The notes: generated by a model not told the origin, from the sequence alone. Counted from the first letter of the stretch, positions 1 to 9,213 are shown. The stretch: 64,000 bases of DNA from Sphingobacterium yanglingense (GCF_004363245.1 NZ_SNYV01000014.1:124001-188000), one strand, 5' to 3'. Program-made: numbers and translations.

Positions 1-957
1 GATCCGTCGTATTATGGACAGATCATGGTGACGACCAATTCCCATATTGGTAACTATGGTATCGATGAAGATGATGCTGAATCCGATAGAAATCAAATTG
101 CGGGACTGGTATGTAAGAATTATAATATCAACTACAGTCGTAAAATGGCAGATGAGTCTATACAGACTTATTTTGAAGCGCAGAATCTAGTTGGTATTTC
201 TGACATTGATACGCGTTCTTTGGTGCGTCATATCAGGGATAAAGGAGCGATGAATGCCATTATCTCTTCTGAGAATATTGACGTAGAATCATTGAAGGCT
301 GAATTAGCGAAGGTGCCGTCGATGGCGGGCTTAGAGCTATCTTCATTGGTAACGACAAAGGAGCCTTATTTTTACGGAGATGAGACTGCAAGTACACGTA
401 TAGCTGTTCTGGATTTGGGAATAAAGAAAAATATTCTTCGCAATTTTGATGCAAGACAGGTTTATGCGAAAGTGTTTCCTGCTAAGACTAGTTTTGCTGA
501 GATGGAAGCTTGGGGTGCTGACGGATATTTTATTTCCAATGGCCCTGGGGATCCTTCAGCTATGGAGTATGCTATTACGACGGTGCAAGAGATTTTGGCA
601 GCGGACAAGCCGATGTTTGGTATTTGCTTGGGACATCAGATTTTAGCTTTGGCGAATGGAATACGTACCGAGAAGATGTTTAATGGACACCGTGGTATTA
701 ATCATCCGGTAAAGAATATTATTGCGAATAGATGTGAGATAACATCACAGAACCACGGTTTTGGTGTGGTCCGTGAAGATATCGAGAATTCGGACAATGT
801 AGAGGTAACGCATATCAACTTGAATGACAACTCTATCGAAGGTATCCGTGTAAAAGGTAAAAAAGCCTTTTCTGTACAATATCACCCGGAGTCATCTCCA
901 GGTCCACACGATTCCCGTTATTTATTCGATGATTTTATCAGCATGATAAAAGGATAA
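1..957 (+). CDS. carA: Carbamoyl-phosphate synthase small subunit (glutaminase), 5' end outside window
   Basis: CarA hydrolyses glutamine and passes ammonia to CarB to make carbamoyl phosphate for arginine and pyrimidine synthesis. The frame is open from base 1 (DPSYYGQI precedes the first in-window Met at 25), so the N-terminus is cut by the window edge and the gene is not broken. The CPSase small-chain domain is followed by a class I glutamine amidotransferase domain with the nucleophile in FGICLGHQ (Cys codon 625-627) and the His/Glu pair in YHPESSPG near the end. No carB follows; a strong terminator lies just downstream, so carA ends its transcript here. Family assignment is secure. Confidence 0.97.
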   Translation, partial: DPSYYGQIMVTTNSHIGNYGIDEDDAESDRNQIAGLVCKNYNINYSRKMADESIQTYFEAQNLVGISDIDTRSLVRHIRDKGAMNAIISSENIDVESLKAELAKVPSMAGLELSSLVTTKEPYFYGDETASTRIAVLDLGIKKNILRNFDARQVYAKVFPAKTSFAEMEAWGADGYFISNGPGDPSAMEYAITTVQEILAADKPMFGICLGHQILALANGIRTEKMFNGHRGINHPVKNIIANRCEITSQNHGFGVVREDIENSDNVEVTHINLNDNSIEGIRVKGKKAFSVQYHPESSPGPHDSRYLFDDFISMIKG

Positions 958-962
958 AAAAA

Positions 963-991
963 GAGGCTCAGTTTACTGAGCCTCTTTTTTT
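963..991. terminator. Bidirectional rho-independent terminator
   Basis: A perfect 9-bp stem (GAGGCTCAG 963-971, CTGAGCCTC 976-984) with a 4-nt loop is followed by seven T residues and preceded by an A-rich run. It lies between the convergent carA and the small membrane-protein gene, so it can serve both. Confidence 0.9.
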
Positions 992-1005
992 ATAGCGAAA
1001 GTCTA

Positions 1006-1347
1006 CTATAGTACTTGATTCTTGTCACCAAAAGTAATCATGATCATACCTGCTACAATAACAAAAATGCCTAGTATTTGTAGCCAGGAAATGGATGTTT
1101 TGAAATATAATGCCATGGCGAGCTGTACGGTAATAAATGTCCCTCCAGAACAAAGTGCTATTACAATAGGCTGAGACACGTTCTTAAATAATTGTATTAA
1201 AAACCAACTTGCGGACAGTAGTATCACATTTCCGATTATCAAAGCGTGCCAATGGTACTTTGGATTTATCCCGCCCCATTTGAATAATATACTGGCAACT
1301 ATCTGACAGGCCCAGAATGCAGCGAAATAAACGTAATTGATCATCAT
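1006..1347 (-). CDS. Small four-helix membrane protein of the DMT/SMR (EamA-like) type
   Basis: The 113-residue product is almost wholly hydrophobic, with about four predicted membrane segments (residues about 3-22, 33-52, 60-80, 88-107). The last ends in a pattern typical of half-size DMT or SMR proteins (LQILGIFVIVAGMIMI). Small proteins of this kind act in the inner membrane as homo- or heterodimeric exporters, but the conserved SMR membrane glutamate is not evident in helix 1, so the substrate is unknown. Two adjacent ATG codons (1347 and 1344) can start it. It stands alone, convergent with carA. Confidence 0.6.
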   Translation of the reverse strand: MMINYVYFAAFWACQIVASILFKWGGINPKYHWHALIIGNVILLSASWFLIQLFKNVSQPIVIALCSGGTFITVQLAMALYFKTSISWLQILGIFVIVAGMIMITFGDKNQVL

Positions 1348-1416
1348 TTTATTGTTAATATCATTCGAAATTAATAATAAAAAGTGGATGTTGCGCAGTA
1401 GCGATCTGTTTTAGAT

Positions 1417-1797
1417 TTAATGTACCTTTGGACTTTCGAGCAGATCTGTGACATAGCCTAAGATTTCAATCTCACTATGTCCATCTTCCAGCATCGAAAA
1501 AGTAAGATAAGCGGCATATATTTCACCACTGAATACGACATGCTTATCCTCTACAATAGTATCAATAATCTGATCTCTTATTTCGACACCGATATGTTGG
1601 AGCTCGTTGTGTAAGTTGGTTGAGATGGCTTCATGGCATTCGCCACTAGCAAAGCCAACGATAATATGTAAAACCAATTTGTCAAAAATATCAGGATCTA
1701 AGCTTTTGAATTTATTGGCATAAAGTTCGTAATCAAAGCGTTTTTTTGCGCTGTTGACAATTTTATCCCAGATCAAAAATTCTGTTTTCGTCTGCAT
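1417..1797 (-). CDS. Hypothetical protein, soluble, 126 residues
   Basis: I do not recognise a family. The protein is acidic and probably mostly helical, with no signal peptide or membrane segment; it contains one Cys (GECHEAI) and a C-terminal stretch ending in TDLLESPKVH. It starts at ATG 1797, lies 69 bp upstream of the small membrane-protein gene on the same strand, and may share its transcript. Codon use looks like its neighbours, so it is probably a real gene. Confidence 0.55.
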   Translation of the reverse strand: MQTKTEFLIWDKIVNSAKKRFDYELYANKFKSLDPDIFDKLVLHIIVGFASGECHEAISTNLHNELQHIGVEIRDQIIDTIVEDKHVVFSGEIYAAYLTFSMLEDGHSEIEILGYVTDLLESPKVH

Positions 1798-1943
1798 AAT
1801 TGTGATTGTTTATAAAAGTGGTTATGTAAATATAAAAAAAATCAACTGTATTTCAAAGCCCAACGGAGAGCTGTTCTCTTCTATGTAGGTCGTAATCGGA
1901 TTTTTAAGAAAAACTATTTTATATCGTAATTTGTTTATAGGGT

Positions 1944-1955
1944 ACAGAGCTCTGT
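1944..1955. promoter_or_regulatory. 12-bp perfect palindrome upstream of the acidic-protein gene
   Basis: ACAGAGCTCTGT is a perfect palindrome 33 bp before the ATG at 1989, in the untranslated region between divergent genes. It has the size of a dimeric repressor site, but nothing identifies the regulator and a chance palindrome is possible. Confidence 0.25.
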
Positions 1956-1988
1956 GAGATCTTAATATAACAAGAGAAGGAGGGTATT

Positions 1989-2387
1989 ATGCTATTGAAT
2001 AATTACGTTGATCCAGAAGAAGATTTTTTTGAAGAGGATGACGAAGGTGAGCGATTGGAAGTGAATGACCTAGCTTTTGACGAGGGGAGGGGAAGCTATC
2101 GTCTCGATGTGGATGATAATGATCCGGATTGGGATCATCCTGCTGATTACGATACGTTGAGTCAGGGGGCTGAATCGGATGTTTCTACTTATGATGCATC
2201 TAACCCCTTTGTAGGGTCAGAGTATGCAGATCTGGATGATCTAAAAGCCGAAGAATTGGAGAATTCAGGGATGCGCGTGACAGGGAAGGGGAATTTGAAG
2301 TTGTCGAAATTGGACAAAGAGATTGCTAAAGATGAAGAGGATCGTCGGGACGATCTAGATGAGGAGGGATATCCAAAAAGGGATTGA
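1989..2387 (+). CDS. Highly acidic hypothetical protein, 132 residues
   Basis: Asp and Glu dominate the sequence (for example DPEEDFFEEDDEGE near the N-terminus and KDEEDRRDDLDEEG near the C-terminus), with almost no hydrophobic core, so it is probably disordered. Residues 40-75 contain repeated Asp-Pro/Asp-Trp turns. No family is recognised. The start at 1989 is preceded by AAGGAGG at 1977-1983 with 5-nt spacing, a strong Shine-Dalgarno that is unusual in Bacteroidota and suggests high expression. It is followed after 108 bp by the SDR gene on the same strand. Confidence 0.6.
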   Translation: MLLNNYVDPEEDFFEEDDEGERLEVNDLAFDEGRGSYRLDVDDNDPDWDHPADYDTLSQGAESDVSTYDASNPFVGSEYADLDDLKAEELENSGMRVTGKGNLKLSKLDKEIAKDEEDRRDDLDEEGYPKRD

Positions 2388-2495
2388 AGTCGTTGGTTTA
2401 CGTGTTTTTTGTGCGGTATATTCGTATATTTTATTTAGGTTTGATAGGGTTGCTGTCGAAGAGGCAACTGTATTTTGAATTCCTAAACAGTACAG

Positions 2496-3284
2496 ATGAA
2501 AATATTATTAAATGGAAAGAAGGCTCTGGTCGGAGGGAGTTCTTCGGGAATTGGTCGAGCGATAGCTATGGAGCTTGCAGCATGTGGGGCATCAGTTACC
2601 CTAATGGCCCGGTCTGAGGAAAAGGTCAAGGCGGTATTAGCCGATTTGAATACCGATGCGGGACAAGAACACTGTTATCTTATTACTGATTTTAACGATT
2701 ATGAATCCCACAAGGGTAATTTGAAGTATTATTTTGAAAATCATACCGTAGATATTTTAGTGAATAACACCAATGGCCCTCAGGCGGGGGATGTACTGCA
2801 TAAGGAAGAGGTGGATTATCAACAGGCTTTTGATCTGTTGTTTCAGAATGCTGTATTTGCTAGCCGTTTGGCCTTGCCTCATATGCAATCACAAGGATTT
2901 GGACGTATTATCAATGTTTCGTCTATGACGGTGAAAGAACCTCAGGATAGCTTGGTGCTGTCGAATACAATGCGTACAGCTTTGGTTTCGTGGAGTAAAA
3001 GCTTATCTAATGCTGTTGCTGCGGATGGGGTTACTGTAAATTCTATTCTGACGGGCTATTTTGATACGGATCGGTTGAATAGCTTGATGGAAAATCAAGC
3101 TAAGTCTGTAGGTGTAGATGTGGGAGATATCAGGAAGCAGCGGGTTTCTTCTGTACCAGTGAAAAGGTTGGGAGATCCAAAGGAGTACGGTTATCTGACT
3201 GCTTTTTTGGCGTCCGATTATGCATCTTTTTTGACTGGTGCAGCGATTCCTCTCGATGGAGGGATAGCTAAGACTTTGTTTTAA
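2496..3284 (+). CDS. SDR-family protein (FabG-like) with altered catalytic residues
   Basis: A 262-residue Rossmann-fold protein with the nucleotide-binding motif GGSSSGIG at residues 13-20, NN-type core (VNNTNGP) and the C-terminal end LTGAAIPLDGG typical of FabG-like short-chain dehydrogenases. The usual Tyr-x-x-x-Lys is replaced: aligning the helix TALVSWSKSL puts Ser and Arg (S-N-T-M-R) where Tyr and Lys normally are. A divergent SDR subgroup resembling beta-ketoacyl reductase but lacking the perfect catalytic set is known. The substrate is unknown and it may not be a standard ketoreductase. Confidence 0.8.
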   Translation: MKILLNGKKALVGGSSSGIGRAIAMELAACGASVTLMARSEEKVKAVLADLNTDAGQEHCYLITDFNDYESHKGNLKYYFENHTVDILVNNTNGPQAGDVLHKEEVDYQQAFDLLFQNAVFASRLALPHMQSQGFGRIINVSSMTVKEPQDSLVLSNTMRTALVSWSKSLSNAVAADGVTVNSILTGYFDTDRLNSLMENQAKSVGVDVGDIRKQRVSSVPVKRLGDPKEYGYLTAFLASDYASFLTGAAIPLDGGIAKTLF

Positions 3285-3296
3285 GATTAATAAAAA

Positions 3297-3319
3297 GGGG
3301 CGATAGATATCGCCCCTTT
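3297..3319. terminator. Bidirectional terminator between SDR and susD genes
   Basis: GGGGCGAT (3297-3304) and ATCGCCCC (3309-3316) form a GC-rich 8-bp stem with a 4-nt loop (9 bp if closed to 2 nt). A5 precedes and T3 follows it, so it suits the minus-strand SusC/SusD transcript best. Confidence 0.8.
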
Positions 3320-3325
3320 GATTTG

Positions 3326-4801
3326 TTACTCGTACCCCGGGTTTTGTTGACTTTGGATTACTTTATTTGCGTCCATTTCGCCAAGAGGAATAGGTAATAG
3401 TGTTTTGTAGAATGTTCTATCTATTGTTTTCTCTCTGTGAGTATGAGGAATAGAGCCGAGGTCATCGTCAAAAGTAATTGACTTGTTCCAGCGCATCATG
3501 TCAAAAAAGCGGTGTCCCTCGGTGAAGAGCTCTTTTGAACGTTCGTTGGCAATCATATCCATTGTGATTGTTGCTTGACTACTTGGCATAAGATTCGGAG
3601 ATCTTTTTCTTATTGCATTTAGATAAGTGGATGCTTTTACAAGATCAGGGGTACTTGAACGTAAAGCCGCTTCTGCTGCAATAAGGTATACTTCTGATAA
3701 TCGAATCACTTTAATATTTACAGCAGTAGTGTTGCTTGGCGTTTTCTTATCACCTGCTAGCGTTGTACTACCACTATATTTATAAGATGCACCAAATCTT
3801 GTACTGGAAACTTCGTCATAGGACATCACTCCTTTTCTAACATCATTGGCATCTTGATTTAAAAGGTTAATAAAGTCAGTACTTGCAGTAAAGTATCCTG
3901 CTGCTATTGTCGTGTTAGGATGGCCTCTGCGACGGTAGTAAGCCCCAAGTGACGTGTTCCCTAGATCACCTTCTTTTGCATAGATGCCCAATTCAAAAAT
4001 AGATTCCGTACCAAATTCGGTAGTCCATGAATCTACCCATCCGCTATTTTCGTAGAGTTTGTACACATTAGGTGTAATGACTGATTCTGCTGCTGCTAGT
4101 GCATTGGTAAAATCCTCCATGTAGAGATAAGCTCTAGCTTGCATAGCCCTGTTAGCATAATAATTTAGAAAGCCATTTGTTTTGCTCTTAGACAGCAGGG
4201 ATTCTGAATCTTTTAGATCTTTTAGTATCTGCGTATAATTCTCTTCAACTGTGTTTCGACCTAATTGATCTTCCATTTCCAGTCTAGTAAGAGTTATCGG
4301 TACGCCAAATGCTGTCTTGTTTTTATTATAAGGTTCACCATATAACCGGACTAGGTCAAAATAGATCATAGCCCTAGCAGTCAAAGCTTGTCCGATTGAG
4401 TTGTCAAAGTTTTCCGTAGATCCATTAGTTTTTAGTTTCTCTATTTCACTTAGGAGATCATTAATCTGTGCAATACAGTGATATCCCTGAGACCAAATGC
4501 TGGAGTAGTTGTTTGTATTCTTAGAATGGTTGAACACATATAGATAGTCATATCCTCTACCTTGGGAGGTGATGGTGATATCTCCTCCTTTTGTGTCAGC
4601 ATAAAGAGGGAAGTTACGGCCATAGTAGGACCCACTTGCCATTTTACTCATCAATCCTCGAATGATAACTTGAGCGTCCGCAGCAGTTTTGATCGATTGA
4701 TTGGCATCTATTGAATTTGTAGGAACTACATCCAGAAAGCCACTACATGAAGCAAAGCTACATACTGCAAATACACAGGATGCTAATATTATATTTTTCA
4801 T
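3326..4801 (-). CDS. SusD/RagB-family nutrient-binding lipoprotein
   Basis: SusD-like proteins sit on the outer surface as a lid on a SusC barrel and capture the ligand. The 491-residue product has a lipoprotein signal (MKNIILASCVFAVCSFASC), an N-terminal SusD region (SGFLDVVPTNSIDANQSIKT, then DAQVIIRGLM), TPR-like helices and the C-terminal RagB region ending NERSKELFTEGHRFFDMMRW and QNPGYE. It lies 17 bp downstream of the SusC gene. In this operon the neighbours are an NlpC/P60 peptidase and a dipeptide epimerase, so the ligand is inferred to be a peptidoglycan peptide and not a glycan. Confidence 0.95.
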   Translation of the reverse strand: MKNIILASCVFAVCSFASCSGFLDVVPTNSIDANQSIKTAADAQVIIRGLMSKMASGSYYGRNFPLYADTKGGDITITSQGRGYDYLYVFNHSKNTNNYSSIWSQGYHCIAQINDLLSEIEKLKTNGSTENFDNSIGQALTARAMIYFDLVRLYGEPYNKNKTAFGVPITLTRLEMEDQLGRNTVEENYTQILKDLKDSESLLSKSKTNGFLNYYANRAMQARAYLYMEDFTNALAAAESVITPNVYKLYENSGWVDSWTTEFGTESIFELGIYAKEGDLGNTSLGAYYRRRGHPNTTIAAGYFTASTDFINLLNQDANDVRKGVMSYDEVSSTRFGASYKYSGSTTLAGDKKTPSNTTAVNIKVIRLSEVYLIAAEAALRSSTPDLVKASTYLNAIRKRSPNLMPSSQATITMDMIANERSKELFTEGHRFFDMMRWNKSITFDDDLGSIPHTHREKTIDRTFYKTLLPIPLGEMDANKVIQSQQNPGYE

Positions 4802-4818
4802 GATTTGTCTAATTAAAG

Positions 4819-7800
4819 TTAAAAACTAAAGTCAATTCCAAAAGTATACGTTTTAGCGATAGGTGTTTCCCAACCTCTTGTACTATATTGATTTACTTCA
4901 GGGTCCGCATTTTTGTATTTGCTGAAAGTTAGAAGATTGCTACCATTGAAGTAGACCCGTGCATTACTGATTTTAACAGAATTTAGTAATGATTTAGGGA
5001 GATTATAAGCCAAGGATACGTTTTTCAAACGTAGAAAGGAGGCGTCATAGAGGTGACGGCTACTAACTTGGTTTACGTCTTCCAGATCGCGCCCAGATAC
5101 CATTGGGAAGTGTGCAGACGTGTTGTCTGGTCTCCAGGTATCTTCTACGAAATATTGAGCATGGATACGTTCCCAGTAATAGCCATCATCAGCGACATCT
5201 CTATTGCCTGCATCATAGATTTTTCCGCCAATCTTGTAATTGAAGTTGAGCCCTAAAGCAAAGTTTTTATACTCCACATTGGAGTTGATACCGCCAAATA
5301 ATTTAGGAATACCACTTCCGATAATAACCTGTTGTGCTTTTGTGTAATCGTTTGTCGCGCCTCTTCCTTCGTATAGAAAATCTCCTTTAGAATCGTCTTT
5401 TGAGTTATTGACAAACCATACATTTTTTCCGTTGGAAGGGTCAGTCCCAGCCCATTCTAATCCATAGAAAGACAAAGTCGGCTGTCCTTCTCTATATACC
5501 AAGCGTGTGCGTGCATCACCTCCAGTTGGGTCATACCACACAACCTGGGCTCCCTCATTGAGTGAAACTACTTTTGATTTGATGGTTGCTCCGTTTACAC
5601 TCAATGTCCATTTTACATTTTCATTGTTAACAATATCAGAGCCTAAAGTGAACTCTAGCCCCCTATTATTAATTTGTCCTACGTTCTTGACAGAAGAACT
5701 GAAACCCGTAATCATAGATTGTGGGACGTCTTGTATCAAATCTTTTGTATCACGATTATAATATTCTATCGTTCCAAATAGTTTGTTCTGTAGTATTCCA
5801 AACTCTAGTGCAATATTAGATGCATAGTTCGTTTCCCAAGTAAGATTAGGGTTGGGAGAGTTTCCAAGACCCCCGCCGGGTCTTGTCATATACTTATTTC
5901 CAAAAGTAACTAAAGGTCTCCAAGCATAATTGTCTGTGGGTAGGGTACCATTGACACCGTAGGAACCTCTCAATCTTAAGCTATTTATACTACTGATATC
6001 TTTTAAGAAATCTTCTTTTGCTAAATTCCAAGAAGCAGCAACTGACCAAAAGTTGCCCCAACGGACATCTGGGCCTAGTTTTGAAGAACCATCACGTCTA
6101 TAGGAGGCAGATCCATAGTATTTCTCGTTGTAGTTGTATTCCGCTCTGGATAGTACAGATAGCATGTTGTTACCCCAGCTGTATGCTGTTGCATCCAAGA
6201 CTCCTGCAGTAGCAACAGTATGTAACTCAGAGTTTGGAAGGTCTGTACCAGAAGAACGCATATATTTAGTTTGGTTTTTTTCCGCTTCAAAACCAACCAA
6301 AAGTCCTAAATTGTGTAATCCAAAGGATTTGTTGTAGTTCGCTGTTGTAGAAGATACCAATTTCTCGACATTGGTAGACATCTCTGATACTGATCCAAAG
6401 ACGGAAGAAGCGGCATAGTGATTTGCACTAAAGTATATATGATCCTTTGCTTCTGCATTATCATAGGAAAATATCGTTTTGATGTTTAATTCAGGCAATA
6501 AGAAAACAGTTAATGAAGGAGCCGCTGATATCCGACGGGTATTTGTCGAGTTTTCCCATTCATTGTTGTAGTAATCATGGTTCTGTGCGTAGCTATTATA
6601 TCGATCTGTCCATGGTTTTCCTGTCTTATAGTCTGTAGGCCAATAGAATGGCCAAAATAGATTTCTTGATTGGAACAGATAACTTGTACTTGTATTTCGA
6701 GTATCATTTACCCCTGATTGTTTTGTGTTGGCTATGTTAACGTTGGCGTTAAATTCTGCTATAGAGCCTATTTTCTGTGTAAGATTCACTCGACCATTGA
6801 TGCGGTCATAGTTGTTGATCACAGCTCTACTTTTGTCAGAAGTATACCCTAAAGAAGAAAAATAGCTTGTCGTTTCAGTACCTCCACTTATGGAAACATC
6901 ATTCGTGTTGAATTTCCCTGTGCGGAAAAATACCTTATCCCAATCAAAGAATTTTCCATCTCTATTTTCTACACCATCAGTTTTTCCTTTGATAATTACA
7001 TTCTCAAACATAGAAGTACCATTCGTTGAGAACTCATAGCCATGAATACCAAAACCATAACCCGAGTTAGGTTGCCCATAGGATGTCCCAGGAGTCCAGT
7101 TTCTAGAGTTTAAACGCATTAATGTTTGTTCATTCGCTTGTTCTGGAGTTCGACCTGCAGCTATTCTTGAATCATAGAGAATGCTATAAAGCATGTTGAT
7201 TTGGTCCTGAGGAGATGCTGATTCGTAGTTGTCTGTTGCCCAGGTTGGACTTAGGGCAAGTGAACTTTTAAAATTAATTTTCGGACTTCCTGTCTTACCC
7301 CTTTTTGTCGTTATAATGATTACTCCGTTTGCAGCTCTAGAGCCATAAAGCGAAGCTGCTGCCGCATCTTTTAATACAGTGAGGCTTTCGATGTCATTTG
7401 GATTAAGAGTGCTCATTATATTATTAGAAGTAGCAATCTGTCCTGACATCTGAGAAATATCTCCTGAAACCACGGGAACTCCATCAATAACATATAAAGG
7501 CTCGTTTGAAGCGTTCATGGAACCAATACCTCTTAATCGAATAGAAGAAACTGCTCCTGCTTGTCCTGAATTTGTTGTCACTGTCAAGCCAGCGACTTGC
7601 CCTGATAGTGCTTTTTCAAAAGAAGTAACGGGTTGTTTATCGATGTCTTTGGCACTAACTGTAGCTGCTGAACCTGTAAAGGAGCTTCTTTTGGCGGTAC
7701 CATAGGCTACAACCATTACTTCGTCGATTGCCTGTTCGTCGGATGCCAAGGTTACACTAATTGTCTTACGGCCTTTTACAGGGATCTCTTGAGAGATATA

Positions 7801-8031
7801 GCCCACTGCTGAAACGACTAAAGTCGAATTTTGGTCTGCATTGAGGGTGAAGAGTCCACTGGAATTTGTGGATGCTGCATTAGATGTACCTTTGATCGCG
7901 ACTGTGACACCAGATAGGGGTGCTCCATTCTGATCGGTAACCTTCCCAGCAATTGAAACTTGCTGCGCGTTTACAACCTGTAAACCAGCGCTCGCCATCA
8001 CACATAGTGTGGTGAGTAGATGATTTTTCAT
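4819..8031 (-). CDS. SusC/RagA-family TonB-linked outer membrane transporter
   Basis: The 1070-residue product has a signal peptide (cleavage near VNAQQ, residue 23), a carboxypeptidase-regulatory-like domain at residues 25-105 (VTDQNGAPLSGVTVAIKGT), the TonB-box-like DEVMVVAYGTAKRSSFTGSA, a plug with SIRLRGIGSMNASNEPLYV and VLKDAAAASLYGSRAANGV, and a C-terminal barrel ending TYTFGIDFSF. Transport is driven by TonB-ExbBD and the protein partners the SusD encoded 17 bp downstream. The inferred cargo is a muropeptide or short peptide released by the upstream endopeptidase. Confidence 0.96.
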   Translation of the reverse strand: MKNHLLTTLCVMASAGLQVVNAQQVSIAGKVTDQNGAPLSGVTVAIKGTSNAASTNSSGLFTLNADQNSTLVVSAVGYISQEIPVKGRKTISVTLASDEQAIDEVMVVAYGTAKRSSFTGSAATVSAKDIDKQPVTSFEKALSGQVAGLTVTTNSGQAGAVSSIRLRGIGSMNASNEPLYVIDGVPVVSGDISQMSGQIATSNNIMSTLNPNDIESLTVLKDAAAASLYGSRAANGVIIITTKRGKTGSPKINFKSSLALSPTWATDNYESASPQDQINMLYSILYDSRIAAGRTPEQANEQTLMRLNSRNWTPGTSYGQPNSGYGFGIHGYEFSTNGTSMFENVIIKGKTDGVENRDGKFFDWDKVFFRTGKFNTNDVSISGGTETTSYFSSLGYTSDKSRAVINNYDRINGRVNLTQKIGSIAEFNANVNIANTKQSGVNDTRNTSTSYLFQSRNLFWPFYWPTDYKTGKPWTDRYNSYAQNHDYYNNEWENSTNTRRISAAPSLTVFLLPELNIKTIFSYDNAEAKDHIYFSANHYAASSVFGSVSEMSTNVEKLVSSTTANYNKSFGLHNLGLLVGFEAEKNQTKYMRSSGTDLPNSELHTVATAGVLDATAYSWGNNMLSVLSRAEYNYNEKYYGSASYRRDGSSKLGPDVRWGNFWSVAASWNLAKEDFLKDISSINSLRLRGSYGVNGTLPTDNYAWRPLVTFGNKYMTRPGGGLGNSPNPNLTWETNYASNIALEFGILQNKLFGTIEYYNRDTKDLIQDVPQSMITGFSSSVKNVGQINNRGLEFTLGSDIVNNENVKWTLSVNGATIKSKVVSLNEGAQVVWYDPTGGDARTRLVYREGQPTLSFYGLEWAGTDPSNGKNVWFVNNSKDDSKGDFLYEGRGATNDYTKAQQVIIGSGIPKLFGGINSNVEYKNFALGLNFNYKIGGKIYDAGNRDVADDGYYWERIHAQYFVEDTWRPDNTSAHFPMVSGRDLEDVNQVSSRHLYDASFLRLKNVSLAYNLPKSLLNSVKISNARVYFNGSNLLTFSKYKNADPEVNQYSTRGWETPIAKTYTFGIDFSF

Positions 8032-8074
8032 GAATAAGGTTTATTTAGTTTATAATTATTAAGTTTATTTGGTA

Positions 8075-8097
8075 CTCCGGTCGGCTTGCGACCGGAG
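8075..8097 (-). promoter_or_regulatory. Intercistronic stem-loop between epimerase and susC
   Basis: CTCCGGTCG (8075-8083) and CGACCGGAG (8089-8097) form a perfect GC-rich 9-bp stem in the 83-bp gap. On the transcribed minus strand no U-run follows, so it is unlikely to be a full terminator. It may mark an RNA processing or stability point that sets susC/susD expression apart from the upstream enzymes. Confidence 0.45.
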
Positions 8098-8114
8098 ATT
8101 TGTTTTTTTGTTGT

Positions 8115-9170
8115 TTACGTGCTTTTTAAAACACCTATGCCTGGACGATCCGGCAGGATACACAGACCATCGCGTACAGTCATCCCGTCGTAAATATCAT
8201 TTCCGATGAGCAGTGCTCCATCTAGATCAGCCCAATCTACCAAAGGAGCGAGCTGAGCAGCAGCAGAGATAGCACAGGATGTCTCGGTCATACAACCCAG
8301 CATCACTTTCATCTCCAGCGCACGGGCTAGTTCGGCCATCTGCTTGGCTTCACGCATTCCTGTACACTTCATCAGTTTGATATTAATACCTGTATACACG
8401 TCTTTTAGTTTTGGAACATCAACCAGACGTTGGCAGCCTTCATCTGCAATAGTAGGAATAGGCGAGTGAGCTGTTAGCCAAGCGTTCTCGTCAATCATCT
8501 CTTTTGGCATAGGTTGTTCCAAGAATACGACATTCTGTTCATGCAACCAATGCGCCATCTCCAGTGCTTCTTCCTTGTTTTTCCAACCTTGGTTGACATC
8601 CGCACATAGGGGAACATCTGTAACCGATCGGATTGTATCGATAATCATTTTATCGGTATCTAACCCGAGTTTTACTTTTAATATTTTAAACTGTTCTGCC
8701 TCTTTGACTTTCTTCCTGATCATCTCTTCGCTATCTATACCTATGGTGTAGGAAGTGGGCGGGATACGATCTGGATTTAATCCCCATATTTTATAGTAGG
8801 GTTGCTGCATCATTTTGCCCAGTAAATCATGTAGGGCAATATCAATTGCTGCTTTTGCTGCGGTGTTCTTCTCCTGGAGTAAATCAACGTAGTGTAGTAT
8901 CTCTTCGGTCTCAAAGGGGGAAGAGAATAGACTTAAGTCGACTTTTCGTAGAAAGCTACATACGCTTTCTTGAGATTCTCCTAAATAGGGAGGCATACTA
9001 GCCTCACCGTATCCTATAATACCTTCATATTCGATTTCTGTCAATACGACAGGGGTGGTAGTTCGGCTGAACGATGCAACGGTAAAGACATGACGCATTT
9101 CTAGGGTGTAAGGCCTAAAACGTAATGTAAATTTACCCATCTTTTTTATTTCCCAGGAATTGCTGTTCAT
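8115..9170 (-). CDS. L-Ala-D/L-Glu-type dipeptide epimerase (enolase superfamily)
   Basis: The enzyme epimerises the second residue of dipeptides; in peptidoglycan recycling it converts L-Ala-D-Glu to L-Ala-L-Glu, which ordinary peptidases can cut. The muconate-lactonising-enzyme layout is clear: KVK at 165-167 (catalytic Lys pair), metal ligands D191 (CADVNQ), E218 (FLEQP) and D243 (IADEG), and the second catalytic Lys region IKLMK at 264-268. The length of 351 is normal. ATG 9170 is used here; an in-frame ATG at 9140 is an alternative. It lies 43 bp after the NlpC/P60 gene. Exact dipeptide specificity cannot be read from sequence. Confidence 0.88.
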   Translation of the reverse strand: MNSNSWEIKKMGKFTLRFRPYTLEMRHVFTVASFSRTTTPVVLTEIEYEGIIGYGEASMPPYLGESQESVCSFLRKVDLSLFSSPFETEEILHYVDLLQEKNTAAKAAIDIALHDLLGKMMQQPYYKIWGLNPDRIPPTSYTIGIDSEEMIRKKVKEAEQFKILKVKLGLDTDKMIIDTIRSVTDVPLCADVNQGWKNKEEALEMAHWLHEQNVVFLEQPMPKEMIDENAWLTAHSPIPTIADEGCQRLVDVPKLKDVYTGINIKLMKCTGMREAKQMAELARALEMKVMLGCMTETSCAISAAAQLAPLVDWADLDGALLIGNDIYDGMTVRDGLCILPDRPGIGVLKST

Positions 9171-9213
9171 GTTGTATTTATCGTTTATTTACTGATTCGT
9201 ATTACAGACTTTT

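Noticed and set aside
1..24. carA as a truncated or broken gene
   Set aside because: The frame is open to the window edge and encodes the expected upstream residues, so the truncation is only the window boundary.
2384..2617. A 77-codon frame starting at the end of the acidic-protein gene
   Set aside because: It overlaps the SDR start in another frame and has no coding character of its own; the SDR N-terminus is clear.
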